Below, in pieces: positions 1 through 7,434 of a stretch of DNA of 44,704 nt. Origin of the DNA: Oscillospiraceae bacterium (lineage in GTDB: Bacteria > Bacillota_A > Clostridia > Oscillospirales > Oscillospiraceae); contig JAFWOX010000031.1 in the NCBI GenBank assembly GCA_017545325.1, positions 1-44,704 of the forward strand, written 5' to 3'. The position numbers and the translations under genes were made by a program. The notes under the pieces are model-generated. The model was not told the DNA's origin. It worked only from the letters and a program-made list of their open reading frames with translations, and searched no databases. Numbering within the stretch: the first letter of the stretch is position 1; every line of letters begins with the position of its first letter.

Positions 1-421
1 CCGGCCGATAAATATCGCTGTTTACCCCGTAGACGAAGTTCGGGCAATCCTTGCCGGGGGCGGTGATCAGGACCTTTTTTGCTCCGCCCTGGAGATGGCG
101 GCTGGCGTCCGCGGTCTTCTTGAACTTGCCGGTGGATTCCACGATGTATTCCGCGCCGGCCTCGCCCCAGGGGATCTCGCCGGGATCGCTGCAGTTGAAT
201 ACGGGGATATTCATGCCGTCGATGGTGATGCTGTTTTCGGTGTAGCTCACCTCGCCGGGATATTTGCCGAACACGGAGTCGTACTTGAACAGATAGGCGA
301 GCTGCTCTGGCGCCTTGTGGTCGTTGATGGCCGCGAAGCGGAAGCCGCCCTGCTTCAGACCCGCGCGGATCGCAAGTCTCCCGATCCTGCCGAAACCGTT
401 GATGCCGACGTTAACGTTCAT
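1..421 (-). CDS. gap: Glyceraldehyde-3-phosphate dehydrogenase, N-terminal part (runs off window)
   Basis: This is the NAD-binding half of a type I GAPDH, the glycolytic enzyme that oxidises glyceraldehyde-3-phosphate to 1,3-bisphosphoglycerate in the cytoplasm. The product starts MNVNVGINGFGRIGRL, the family's Rossmann-fold opening, and continues with an AINDHK-like segment, a KYDSVFGKYPGEV segment, and VESTGKFK followed by KKVLITAPGKD, all typical of GAPDH in that order. Only about 140 residues lie in the window. The catalytic Cys would lie beyond the left edge. The ATG at 421-419 is preceded by a GGAGG box. The gene lies 60 bp downstream of the ene-reductase on the same strand, so it may be co-transcribed or have its own promoter in the AT-richer gap. 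Confidence 0.95.
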   Translation of the reverse strand, partial: MNVNVGINGFGRIGRLAIRAGLKQGGFRFAAINDHKAPEQLAYLFKYDSVFGKYPGEVSYTENSITIDGMNIPVFNCSDPGEIPWGEAGAEYIVESTGKFKKTADASRHLQGGAKKVLITAPGKDCPNFVYGVNSDIYRP

Positions 422-481
422 TCTCTGCCTCCAAATATACAATGTGTTTATGATACCCGATACCGGGGGATACGCATAGGA

Positions 482-2368
482 TCAGAGGGCCATGGCGGCG
501 TCAAAGCCGCCGGAGACCGCCTTGAACAGGGTCCCGCCGCTGCCGCCGCAGTCCCCGATGGAGATCACCTGGGGCGCCAGGCCCTGCGCCTGCTCCTCCA
601 GGCTCCGGTCGGGCCGGACGCCCAGGGAGAGGACCAGGGTATCGCAGGGAAGAAGCTCCCTCGTCCCATCCTCATGGGAGACCAGGGCGCCTTCCGGAGT
701 CGCGTCCTCCAGCCGTACCTGGCAGAGGAAGCGGACTCCGGCTTCCTTTAAGGCGGCCTTCAGCCAGATCATGCTGATGGCGACGCCGTCCGCCCCGATG
801 CGCTCGGCCGGAAGCAGGTCGATCACCGTGACCTCCCGCCCGTGCTGCGCCAGATCCAGGGCCATTTCCAGGCCGGTGAACCCGGCTCCGGCCACCACGA
901 CCCGCCGGTCCGCCTTCTCCGGCGCGCCCTCCAGCTCGCCCACCCAGACGGCCTTTTCCGGCGCGGTGGGAAGCCTGGGGATAATGGGGCCGGCGCCCAC
1001 CGCCAGCAGGACGGCGTCCGGCTTCAGCTCCCGCAGAAGCGCGGGGGTGGCCTCCGTGTTCAGCCGCAGGTCGATGCGCTTGTCCTCCTCCACGGTGCGG
1101 ATGCTCCAGTCCAGGTATCGCTTCATATCCGCCTTGAACTCTGCCGCCGCGGCGAGACGGAGAGTTCCCCCCAGCCGTCCGCTCTTTTCCAGCAGGATGA
1201 CCCTGTGCCCCCGCTTCGCCGCGGTACGGGCGGCCTCCAGCCCCGCGGGGCCGCCGCCCACGATCACCACCCGCTTGCTCTCCGCAGCGGGCTTCGTCAT
1301 ATCGAAGAGGGACTCCCGGCCCGCCAGGGGATTCACGGCGCAGCGCACGCTGATGTGGTCGCTGTGGGTCCTGCCGATGCAGGTGTTGCAGCGGACGCAG
1401 GGGCGGATCTCCGCCTCCCGTCCGGCCTTGGCCAGGGTCACGAAGGAGGGATCCGCCAGGGCGGTGCGGATCATGGCGGCGGCGTCCACGTCCCCCGCCC
1501 GGATGGCCTTCTCCGCCGTTTCCAGATCCATGCCGCAGACCACGCTGACGGGGATATGCAGCCGTTCCCGGAAGACCCGGGCATAGGGGACGTTGGTGCC
1601 CCGGGGAACATAGACGGGGGAGTTCAGCACCGGCAGGGTGGCTTCCTCCTCCAGCAGGCCCCGGCTCACATGGAGCAGGTCGATCTTATCCTGGATGCGC
1701 TCGGCAAAATCCAGGGTCTCGGCAAAGGTGGTGGTGCCGGGCAGGACCTCTTCCGCGCTGATGCGGTATTCCAGCGCCATGCCGCTGCCCATCTCCTTCC
1801 GCACGGCGTCCAGCATCTCCAGGGCGAAGCGGCTGCGCTTTTCCGGGCTGCCGCCGTATGCGTCCGTCCGATGGTTGATGTAGGAGGCGAAGAACTGCGC
1901 GGGCACGTTCCCGTGGCCGCCGTGGATGAGGATCATATCGAAGCCCGCCTCCCGAGCCCGCCTGGCCTGGAAGGCATAGCTGGCGATGATGCTCCCGACC
2001 TCGCTCTCCGGAATGGCGGTGATCCGGTCCCGGGGGCCCATCATGTATTTGGAAACGGTGAGCTCGACCCCGGCCAGGCAGCCGTCCCGGTGGAGGGTAT
2101 CCACCAGCTCCGGCAGATCCTCCAGCTTCATGACGCAGCAGGCGGGACGCACCATCCCCGGGAAGCGGGGATCATCCTCCAGGGAGCCGATGCCCAGGTT
2201 GATCAGGGCGGCGCCGGAGCCCGCCAGGGCGGTATAGTAGGATTTCAGGGGCATGCGTCCGTCCTCCTCGCGCCAGGTGAGGAAGGGCGCCGCAGGGGCG
2301 ATCTCGATCCGGTTCCTCCAGGTGAGGGGACCGACGGTCAAAGGCTGAAATATGGCGGAGAATTTCAA
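482..2368 (-). CDS. NADH:flavin oxidoreductase / 2-enoate reductase family protein (OYE barrel + FeS + FAD domain)
   Basis: A 628-residue multidomain ene-reductase of the 2-enoate reductase / 2,4-dienoyl-CoA reductase type. Residues 1-320 form the FMN-binding TIM barrel and include an HGGHGN active-site segment near 149-154. C324, C327, C330 and C343 (CxxCxxC-x12-C) should bind a [4Fe-4S] cluster. A GGGPAG dinucleotide motif at 371-376 and GAGFTG at 494-499 mark the FAD and NAD(P)H sites. The family moves electrons from NAD(P)H through FAD and FeS to FMN to reduce activated C=C bonds; the substrate here is unknown. I chose the TTG at 2368 because an AAAGGAG box lies just upstream and homology begins there (KFSAIFQPLTVG). 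A longer reading frame from 2593 would overlap mscS and lacks homology. The gene is divergent from mscS. Confidence 0.92.
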   Translation of the reverse strand: MKFSAIFQPLTVGPLTWRNRIEIAPAAPFLTWREEDGRMPLKSYYTALAGSGAALINLGIGSLEDDPRFPGMVRPACCVMKLEDLPELVDTLHRDGCLAGVELTVSKYMMGPRDRITAIPESEVGSIIASYAFQARRAREAGFDMILIHGGHGNVPAQFFASYINHRTDAYGGSPEKRSRFALEMLDAVRKEMGSGMALEYRISAEEVLPGTTTFAETLDFAERIQDKIDLLHVSRGLLEEEATLPVLNSPVYVPRGTNVPYARVFRERLHIPVSVVCGMDLETAEKAIRAGDVDAAAMIRTALADPSFVTLAKAGREAEIRPCVRCNTCIGRTHSDHISVRCAVNPLAGRESLFDMTKPAAESKRVVIVGGGPAGLEAARTAAKRGHRVILLEKSGRLGGTLRLAAAAEFKADMKRYLDWSIRTVEEDKRIDLRLNTEATPALLRELKPDAVLLAVGAGPIIPRLPTAPEKAVWVGELEGAPEKADRRVVVAGAGFTGLEMALDLAQHGREVTVIDLLPAERIGADGVAISMIWLKAALKEAGVRFLCQVRLEDATPEGALVSHEDGTRELLPCDTLVLSLGVRPDRSLEEQAQGLAPQVISIGDCGGSGGTLFKAVSGGFDAAMAL

Positions 2369-2406
2369 GAAAGCCGCTCCTTTCGCATTTCTTTTTCTGA
2401 GAACTA

Positions 2407-2415
2407 TGGTATAAT
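2407..2415 (+). promoter_or_regulatory. Extended -10 promoter for the mscS-type gene
   Basis: TGG precedes a perfect TATAAT (2410-2415), giving an extended -10 element about 20 bp upstream of the ribosome binding site. No good -35 box is visible, as is common for extended -10 promoters. The element lies in the 67-76 bp divergent gap with the ene-reductase. Confidence 0.55.
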
Positions 2416-2444
2416 GCCTCCCGGACAAAGGAGGAATGCCAGAC

Positions 2445-3314
2445 GTGAAAGCGGTGCAGCAATTCGCGGCCGAGATGCCGGTTCTTTTTGCGGTGATCAA
2501 GATCATCCTGGTGCTCATCATCACCAGACTCCTGGCCATCCTGCTGAAATATATCCTGAAAAAGGCGGAGGAAGCCAGGAGCAAGCTCACCAAGCGTCCG
2601 AACTACATCGGGTATAGGCTCCTGAACAGAGTGCTGATCATCGCCCTTTATATCGTGGGGGTCATCGTCGCCGTGAGGCAGGTGCCCGCCCTTTCCACCG
2701 CCGTCACCGCCATCCTTGCGGGCTCCGGCATCCTGGCCGTGGCCCTGGGCTTCGCCGCCCAGGAAAGCGTCGGCAACCTGGTGAGCGGGGTGTTCATCTC
2801 CATCTTCCGCCCCTTCGACGTGGGGGACCGGATCCAGATCCATGCCCAGGATATTGCCGGGTATATTGAGGATATCACCCTGCGGCATACGGTGATCCGC
2901 ACCATCCTGGGTACCCGGCTGATCGTGCCCAATTCCGTCATGGGTTCCGCGGTGGTGGAGAATACGAATTATATGGATGGGGAGCCGACGCGGAATTTTG
3001 TGGATGTTCAGGTGAGCTACGGCAGCGATCTGGCTCTCGCCAAACGGCTGATGGAGGAGGTGATGACCGCTCATCCCCTGTATGTGGGGCCGAAGCCGCT
3101 GACGATCTATGTGCGGCAGTTTGAGGCCAGCGGCATCGCCCTGCGGGGCACCATGGCGACCAGGACGGTGGACGACAGCTTCATTGCCTGCAGCGAGGTG
3201 CGGCAGCAGCTGAAGGAGGCCTTCGACGCCAATGGAGTGACGATCCCCTTCACCACCGTGACCATTTCCAACCTGGGGGAGCTCTCCGGCGGTCAGTCGG
3301 CGGTGGACAGATAG
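2445..3314 (+). CDS. MscS-family mechanosensitive ion channel
   Basis: A small-conductance mechanosensitive channel homologue, expected to open under membrane tension and release solutes on hypo-osmotic shock. It has an N-terminal membrane segment (LFAVIKIILVLIITRLLAI), a second one (RVLIIALYIVGVIVAVR), and the pore helix with the Gly/Ala-rich pattern AILAGSGILAVALGFAAQ followed by ESVGNLVSGV. The conserved FRPFDVGDRI and LIVPNSVM of the cytoplasmic beta domain follow. Length, about 289 residues, matches minimal MscS. The GGAGG at 2430-2434 sits only 1 nt before the ATG at 2436 but 10 nt before the in-frame GTG at 2445, so I prefer GTG; the ATG would add three residues. The gene is convergent with the BrkB-type gene. 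Confidence 0.93.
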   Translation: MKAVQQFAAEMPVLFAVIKIILVLIITRLLAILLKYILKKAEEARSKLTKRPNYIGYRLLNRVLIIALYIVGVIVAVRQVPALSTAVTAILAGSGILAVALGFAAQESVGNLVSGVFISIFRPFDVGDRIQIHAQDIAGYIEDITLRHTVIRTILGTRLIVPNSVMGSAVVENTNYMDGEPTRNFVDVQVSYGSDLALAKRLMEEVMTAHPLYVGPKPLTIYVRQFEASGIALRGTMATRTVDDSFIACSEVRQQLKEAFDANGVTIPFTTVTISNLGELSGGQSAVDR

Positions 3315-3363
3315 GAACTTGTATGGAACAAGTCGGATGATTGAAAACACAGGATCAAGATGC

Positions 3364-3398
3364 AGATTGCCAGAAGCAGAGCTCCTGGCAAATCTTTT
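3364..3398 (+). terminator. Putative terminator after mscS
   Basis: TTGCCAG (3367-3373) pairs with CTGGCAA (3385-3391) and the stem can extend with one bulged A. The hairpin is followed by a TCTTTTGTG tract. It lies in the gap between the convergent mscS and BrkB-type genes. Confidence 0.45.
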
Positions 3399-3442
3399 GT
3401 GCTGACCCGATTATATACCGGATTGTGTGTCTTGGCAAGGGA

Positions 3443-4294
3443 TTATCCCATATTTTGCGGTCCCGGGGGAAAAAAGAAGAGGCGGGTGTTGACGAAAGCC
3501 CCCAGCAGGATCAGATACATGCAGAGATACATCCAGAACAGCGCCAGAACGGCGCTGGCCAGGCTCCCGTAGAGGGTCACGCCCCCCAGCCCGGTCACAT
3601 AGCTGCCGAAGAGCCAGGTGAGGAGCATCCAGAGCAGCGAGGCCAGCATGGCCCCCGGGAGCTGACTGCGAAAGCGCTGCCGCCGGGAGGGAAGAAAGGT
3701 ATAGAGCAGGGCGAAGAACAGGGCCAGTAGGAGCATGGCCAGGAAATAACGCATCCGGAGCAGGGACAGGAGCAGGCCGCCCCCCGGCGGCCAGACCGAC
3801 GCCAGCAGGCGGATGAGCCGCCGCCGGAACAGGGCGAAGAGCAGGCTCAGGAGCACCGTCAGCAGGAGGGCGAGGGTATAGAGGCCGGATACGGCCCGGA
3901 GCCGGAGAAAGCCTCCTATCTTCTTTCCGCCGCAGATCCGGTCCAGGCCCTGGATCAGTCCCAGGAAGGCCTTGCTGGCGGACCACAGGGTGAGGAGGGC
4001 GGAGAGGGAGAAGACCGCCGCGCCGTTTCCGTATACCTGGTCCAGGATCTCCCGCAGCAGCGCCTCCAGAGCGTCCGGCAGAACGGTGGAGAGGTATTCC
4101 AGCACCATCTCCCGGGTGAGGGGAGTGATGGGCAGAATGGAGCAGACCAGGGCCGTCAGGGGGATGAGGGAGAGGAAGAGAAAGTAGGCGCCGGAGGCGG
4201 CGTACATTCCCGGCTCCGCCTGGGCCAGCTCCCGGAAAAAGGTCCTGATCCGGGTCAATCGTCCCGGCCTCGGCCCACCCTGTTCCCTCGGCAA
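3443..4294 (-). CDS. YihY/virulence factor BrkB family membrane protein
   Basis: A 283-residue polytopic membrane protein with six predicted hydrophobic stretches. It carries the YihY/BrkB hallmarks: an N-terminal AAYFLFLSLIPL-like segment (ASGAYFLFLSLIPLTALV), a WSASKAFLGLIQGLDRI segment in the middle, and a C-terminal GSYVTGLGGVTLYGSLASA stretch followed by a final helix. The family was once named ribonuclease BN in error, and its true role in the envelope is unresolved. I placed the start at the TTG at 4294, which follows GGAGGAAGGAG-rich sequence. The C-terminus is FFFPPGPQNMG. No operon partner is visible; the tRNA cluster promoter lies divergently upstream. Confidence 0.88.
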   Translation of the reverse strand: MPREQGGPRPGRLTRIRTFFRELAQAEPGMYAASGAYFLFLSLIPLTALVCSILPITPLTREMVLEYLSTVLPDALEALLREILDQVYGNGAAVFSLSALLTLWSASKAFLGLIQGLDRICGGKKIGGFLRLRAVSGLYTLALLLTVLLSLLFALFRRRLIRLLASVWPPGGGLLLSLLRMRYFLAMLLLALFFALLYTFLPSRRQRFRSQLPGAMLASLLWMLLTWLFGSYVTGLGGVTLYGSLASAVLALFWMYLCMYLILLGAFVNTRLFFFPPGPQNMG

Positions 4295-4423
4295 ATGCCT
4301 CGACTCCTTCCTCCGCGCGTCTGCGGCGCGGATACAGTATATGCGTTTGCGGCCCGAAATACCGACGCCCCGCCCGGATGCGGAAAAAACGCCTGCGAGT
4401 GCGGGAAAAACGCGATTCCCGTA

Positions 4424-4453
4424 TTGACAAAGCTTCCGGCCCTATGGTATTAT
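4424..4453 (+). promoter_or_regulatory. Promoter of the tRNA cluster
   Basis: TTGACA at 4424-4429, an 18 bp spacer, and TATTAT at 4448-4453 preceded by TGG (extended -10). It ends about 31 bp before the first tRNA. This is a near-consensus housekeeping promoter, as expected for stable RNA. Confidence 0.8.
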
Positions 4454-4484
4454 TTCTGTCGGCATTTCCGGGGCCCCAACCCAT

Positions 4485-4558
4485 GCGGGCGTAGTTCAAT
4501 GGCAGAACACCAGCCTTCCAAGCTGGATACGTGGGTTCGATTCCCATCGCCCGCTCCA
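4485..4558 (+). tRNA. tRNA-Gly (anticodon TCC)
   Basis: The acceptor arms GCGGGCG and CGCCCGC pair perfectly. The anticodon loop is CTTCCAA with anticodon TCC, the T-loop is TTCGATT, the discriminator is T, and CCA is encoded at 4556-4558. First gene of a four-tRNA operon. Confidence 0.97.
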
Positions 4559-4578
4559 TCGTCGGGGCCCTTCTATAC

Positions 4579-4655
4579 GCGCCAATAGCTCAGCAGGATA
4601 GAGCAACTGCCTTCTAAGCAGTAGGCCGGGGGTTCGAGTCCCTCTTGGCGTGCCA
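4579..4655 (+). tRNA. tRNA-Arg (anticodon TCT)
   Basis: Acceptor GCGCCAA pairs with TTGGCGT (one G-T pair at 1:72). The anticodon stem CTGC/GCAG encloses the loop CTTCTAA, giving anticodon TCT for AGA/AGG codons. CCA is encoded at 4653-4655. It lies 20 bp after tRNA-Gly. Confidence 0.97.
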
Positions 4656-4670
4656 TTTTTGTTTTATATG

Positions 4671-4747
<77 letters not shown>

Positions 4748-4750
4748 TCC

Positions 4751-4826
4751 GCCCCAGTAGCTCAGTCGGCAGAGCACCTGCCTTTTAAGCAGGGTGTCCG
4801 GGGTTCGAATCCCCGCTGGAGCACCA
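4751..4826 (+). tRNA. tRNA-Lys (anticodon TTT)
   Basis: The anticodon stem CCTGC/GCAGG encloses CTTTTAA, giving anticodon TTT. The T-arm is CGGGG/CCCCG with TTCGAAT, and CCA is encoded at 4824-4826. The acceptor arm GCCCCAG against CTGGAGC leaves a C3-A70 mismatch, the only irregular pair. It is last in the cluster and its final A begins the terminator repeat. Confidence 0.95.
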
Positions 4827-4877
4827 AAGCGAAAATCCTGTCGGCGCAGTCCGGCAGGATTTTCGCTTTGTATTTTT
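4826..4877 (+). terminator. Terminator of the tRNA operon
   Basis: A 19 bp stem, AAAGCGAAAATCCTGTCGG, pairs with its complement (one G-T pair) around a 6 nt loop, followed by a TATTTTT tract. Its first base is the A of the tRNA-Lys CCA. The same hairpin recurs at 5415-5467. Confidence 0.85.
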
Positions 4878-4921
4878 CAGTTTTCGGTATTCATTATTCA
4901 CTATTCATTGGCAGCGACAGG
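4826..4921 (+). repeat. Direct repeat, left copy, flanking the four-helix-bundle gene
   Basis: This 96 bp block comprises the terminator hairpin, the segment CAGTTTTCGGTATTCATT and neighbours, and ends GGCAGCGACAGG. It matches 5415-5511 except for one A-to-T change and one extra T in the T tract. The bases just after it (4929-4965) contain inverted copies of the same AATGAATAATG words. Confidence 0.9.
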
Positions 4922-5013
4922 CTTTTCTCAATGAATAATGAAAACTGAAGACTGAATAATGAATAATGATTGTATTACGGAAAAATCTGCGGTATTCTGG
5001 ATCAGGTGATGAT

Positions 5014-5364
5014 ATGAAGGATAACGCTTTAATTGATAAATCCATCGACTTCGGCGCGAGAATTGTAAAACTGCATCGCTATCTGGTCCGGAACCGGCAT
5101 GAGTCGGTTTTGTCCAAGCAGATCCTGAGAAGCGGCACATCCATCGGCGCAAATATCCATGAAGCACAGTATGGAAACAGCAAAGCAGATTTCATCGCCA
5201 AGCTGCATATTGCGTTGAAGGAAGCTGCTGAGACGGAGTATTGGCTGCGCCTGTTGGAGAGATCAGAGTATCTGGAAGAACAACAAGCTGTATCGCTTTT
5301 GAACGATTGCCTGGAAATCAAGCGCATTCTAATTGCTTCAATCAATACCGCAAAAGCAGATTAA
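5014..5364 (+). CDS. Four-helix-bundle protein (S23 / 23S rRNA intervening-sequence protein family)
   Basis: A 116-residue, entirely helical protein of the family first seen inside 23S rRNA intervening sequences and related to the Avd proteins of diversity-generating retroelements. Diagnostic segments are the early FGARIVKLHRYL, then SKQILRSGTSIGANIHEAQ, then KADFIAKLHIALKEAAETEYWL. Its biochemical role is not established; homologues form pentameric barrels that bind nucleic acid. I chose the ATG at 5014, preceded by AGGTGATG; a GTG/ATG-type extension to 4966 lacks homology. The gene sits between two near-identical direct repeats directly downstream of a tRNA array and has lower GC than its surroundings, which suggests insertion as a cassette. 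No reverse transcriptase is nearby. Confidence 0.9.
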   Translation: MKDNALIDKSIDFGARIVKLHRYLVRNRHESVLSKQILRSGTSIGANIHEAQYGNSKADFIAKLHIALKEAAETEYWLRLLERSEYLEEQQAVSLLNDCLEIKRILIASINTAKAD

Positions 5365-5414
5365 AGAATAGCAGCGGTTTATCGCCCCAAATAGGTGTTT
5401 TGCATGATCGCTCT

Positions 5415-5511
5415 AAAGCGAAAATCCTGTCGGCGCAGTCCGGCAGGATTTTCGCTTTGTTTTTTTTCAGTTTTCGGTATTCATTATTCACTATTCATTG
5501 GCAGCGACAGG
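5415..5511 (+). repeat. Direct repeat, right copy (contains a second terminator hairpin)
   Basis: The 97 bp copy of 4826-4921. It repeats the 19 bp stem, the loop and the AT-rich ATTCATTATTCACTATTCAT tail, with an 8-T tract after the hairpin. It should terminate the four-helix-bundle transcript, and its 3' end abuts the stop of the convergent epimerase gene. Confidence 0.9.
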
Positions 5512-5522
5512 TCGCCCTTTCC

Positions 5523-6542
5523 TCAGGCTTCATAGGGTTTCCTCCGGGAGGCTCCGCCCTTCTGCAGCCACATGACGGTATCCCGCAGCGTGTTTTGCAG
5601 GGGCCGGGGGGCGTATCGGAATGCACGGGTCGCCCGGTCATGGTCAAATTCCCCGTTGGAGCTCAGCACGGCGATGGAATAGGGGGTAAAGATCAAGGGC
5701 TTCCCCCTTCTCAGACTGTACCGCTCATAGTGCGGCGCGATCAGCCTGGAGAGGGAGAGGGGCAGATACAGCACCCGTCTCTTTTTCCCCGCCGCCGTCT
5801 TTACGATGTTCAGGATTTCCCGGATCGTGGCGTAATGGCCGGACAGGATATATCCCTGGCCGGGCCGGCCGCTTTCCGCGCAGGCGAGGATGCCCCTTGC
5901 CACATCCCGCACATCGACGAAATCATATCCCCCCTCCACTGCGCAGGGTAGCCTGCCGGCCAAAAAGGACAGGAGCATCTGCGTGATGCTGCCCCCGGCA
6001 ATATCGCCGGGACCGATGATACCGGAGGGGAACACGATGCTGACGTTCAGCCCGTTTTCCGCCGCCTCCTTGACCAGGTTCGTCGCCATGGCCTTGCTCT
6101 TTCCGTAATCCCCCTGCACCAGCTCCGGGGAGAGCTCCGGGGGCTCGGCGATGGCCGTTCCCTTGGGCTTCTCGGAAATGGCATGGACGGAGCTAACATA
6201 GACCAGCTTCCCCACATGGTGGGAAAAGCACTGCTTCAGGATGCTGCGTGTGCCCTCCACGTTCACCCGGTAAAGCAGCGCGTCCGGCTCCGAAGCAACG
6301 GAGACGATGCCCGCGCAGTGGATCACGCAGGTCCCCTCGTCCGCCCCGGAGAAGAAGGCTTCCAGGGACGCCTCCTCGCAAACATCCCCTTCGACCGCGG
6401 CGGCGCATCCCGGCAGCTCCCGGGCCAGGGGGTCGCCGTACAGGACCAGCGCCCGCACCTCCGCCCCGCGGCTCTCCAGCTCCGAGACCACGGCGCGGCC
6501 CAAAAACCCCGTCGCCCCGGTCACAAGATACTGACGGTACAT
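5523..6542 (-). CDS. NAD-dependent epimerase/dehydratase family protein (extended SDR)
   Basis: A 339-residue extended short-chain dehydrogenase/reductase. The N-terminal TGATGFLG at residues 8-15 is the NAD(P) glycine motif. Ser117/118 in YVSSVH and Tyr146/Lys150 in YGKSK form the catalytic triad. A FPSGIIGPGD segment follows, as in sugar-nucleotide epimerases and dihydroflavonol-reductase-like enzymes. The substrate cannot be read from sequence. I chose the ATG at 6542 (MYRQYLVTGATG) because the Rossmann strand starts there; an upstream ATG at 6584 has no ribosome binding site. The gene is divergent from a TetR regulator, which may control it. Confidence 0.9.
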   Translation of the reverse strand: MYRQYLVTGATGFLGRAVVSELESRGAEVRALVLYGDPLARELPGCAAAVEGDVCEEASLEAFFSGADEGTCVIHCAGIVSVASEPDALLYRVNVEGTRSILKQCFSHHVGKLVYVSSVHAISEKPKGTAIAEPPELSPELVQGDYGKSKAMATNLVKEAAENGLNVSIVFPSGIIGPGDIAGGSITQMLLSFLAGRLPCAVEGGYDFVDVRDVARGILACAESGRPGQGYILSGHYATIREILNIVKTAAGKKRRVLYLPLSLSRLIAPHYERYSLRRGKPLIFTPYSIAVLSSNGEFDHDRATRAFRYAPRPLQNTLRDTVMWLQKGGASRRKPYEA

Positions 6543-6590
6543 CTCATCACCCGCTTTCCCGTATGAATGTTGATTATCTTTCATCTGTAT

Positions 6591-6618
6591 CGTATACTTT
6601 ATCCGGGAGCCGGTTCAA
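6591..6618 (-). promoter_or_regulatory. Candidate promoter of the epimerase gene
   Basis: Read on the minus strand: TTGAAC (6618-6613), a 16 bp spacer, and TATACG (6596-6591), about 49 bp upstream of the ATG. It lies in the divergent gap shared with the TetR gene, where a regulator could act on both. Confidence 0.45.
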
Positions 6619-6709
6619 CCGTCAGTTTGGCCCGATCCGAAACATAACCGACATCCGGGAGAACCGTGTCGATTAACTTTGAAAACTTTTTGTGAAGGGG
6701 AGGAGCGGA

Positions 6710-7258
6710 ATGAAACGGACAGACGCCCGGGTAAGATATACCCAAAGGGTGCTCAAGGAAGCCCTGCTTTCGCTGCTGGGGGAAAAGCCCATCAACAAGA
6801 TCACGGTCAAGGAGGTCTGCGCGCTGGCGGAGCTGAACCGGGCCACCTTTTACACCCATTACCGGGACTGCTTTGCCCTCCTGGAGAGCATCGAGAATGA
6901 GCTGGTGGAGGAATTCCGGCAATCGCTGGAGCGGGCGAACCCCTTCCATGTCTCCTCCCTCATCGAGGCCATTTACGGGATCGTGGAGAAGCATGACGCG
7001 GCCTGCCGCGTGCTGATCTTCGGGCAGGTGAGCCCCTCCGTCCTCCAGCGGATGATCGACGCGGCGCGGGACAAGAGCATGGACTACTGGAGAGAGGCGC
7101 TGCACAATGCCTCGGAGGACGACCTGGCCATGCTGTACATCCATCTCTCCAACGGCCTGATGCATGTGGTCGTTGAAGGATATGAGCGCTTCAGCAGAAA
7201 AGCGGTGGTGGAATTTGTGGACCGCATCGTAAAAAGCAGCCTTACCCTGTTCCGGTAG
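6710..7258 (+). CDS. TetR/AcrR family transcriptional regulator
   Basis: A 182-residue TetR-type repressor. Residues 8-60 form the DNA-binding domain, with a recognition region ITVKEVCALAELNRATFYTH followed by a YRD turn and a LLESIENEL helix, matching the family. The C-terminal ligand domain is not recognisable. The ATG at 6710 follows GGGGAGGAG; a GTG at 6692 would contain the ribosome binding site itself and is rejected. The gene is divergent from the epimerase gene with 167 bp between starts, the classic arrangement for local control. Confidence 0.9.
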   Translation: MKRTDARVRYTQRVLKEALLSLLGEKPINKITVKEVCALAELNRATFYTHYRDCFALLESIENELVEEFRQSLERANPFHVSSLIEAIYGIVEKHDAACRVLIFGQVSPSVLQRMIDAARDKSMDYWREALHNASEDDLAMLYIHLSNGLMHVVVEGYERFSRKAVVEFVDRIVKSSLTLFR

Positions 7259-7298
7259 GGAGCCGAAGGCCGCCCGCGGGCTTCATCCCGGCGGAAGC

Positions 7299-7345
7299 TT
7301 GACAGCCGGAGAATTATGTAGTACCATAATTAGTAACCGGGGTTA
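7299..7345 (+). promoter_or_regulatory. Promoter with two palindromes upstream of marR-GNAT-racemase
   Basis: TTGACA (7299-7304), a 17 bp spacer, and TACCAT (7322-7327). AATTATG (7312-7318) and CATAATT (7325-7331) form a 7 bp inverted repeat over the -10 box. A second inverted repeat, TAACC/GGTTA (7334-7338 and 7341-7345), lies just downstream. Both are plausible MarR autoregulatory operators. Confidence 0.6.
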
Positions 7346-7434
7346 GATAATGGAAGTCTGCCGAAGGACGCCTGTCTGACGCCGAATCATCACGAGGGAA
7401 GAGATCCGGGCTTTCCGCCCGGGCGAGGGATGCA

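Noticed and set aside
2369..2593. N-terminal extension of the ene-reductase to 2593.
   Set aside because: It overlaps mscS by more than 150 bases and homology starts at the TTG at 2368 behind a good ribosome binding site.
4966..5364. Diversity-generating retroelement, because the small protein resembles Avd.
   Set aside because: No reverse transcriptase, template repeat or variable target gene is in the region.
4826..5511. CRISPR array made of the two direct repeats.
   Set aside because: Only two copies of about 96 bp with a gene between them, not short regularly spaced repeats.
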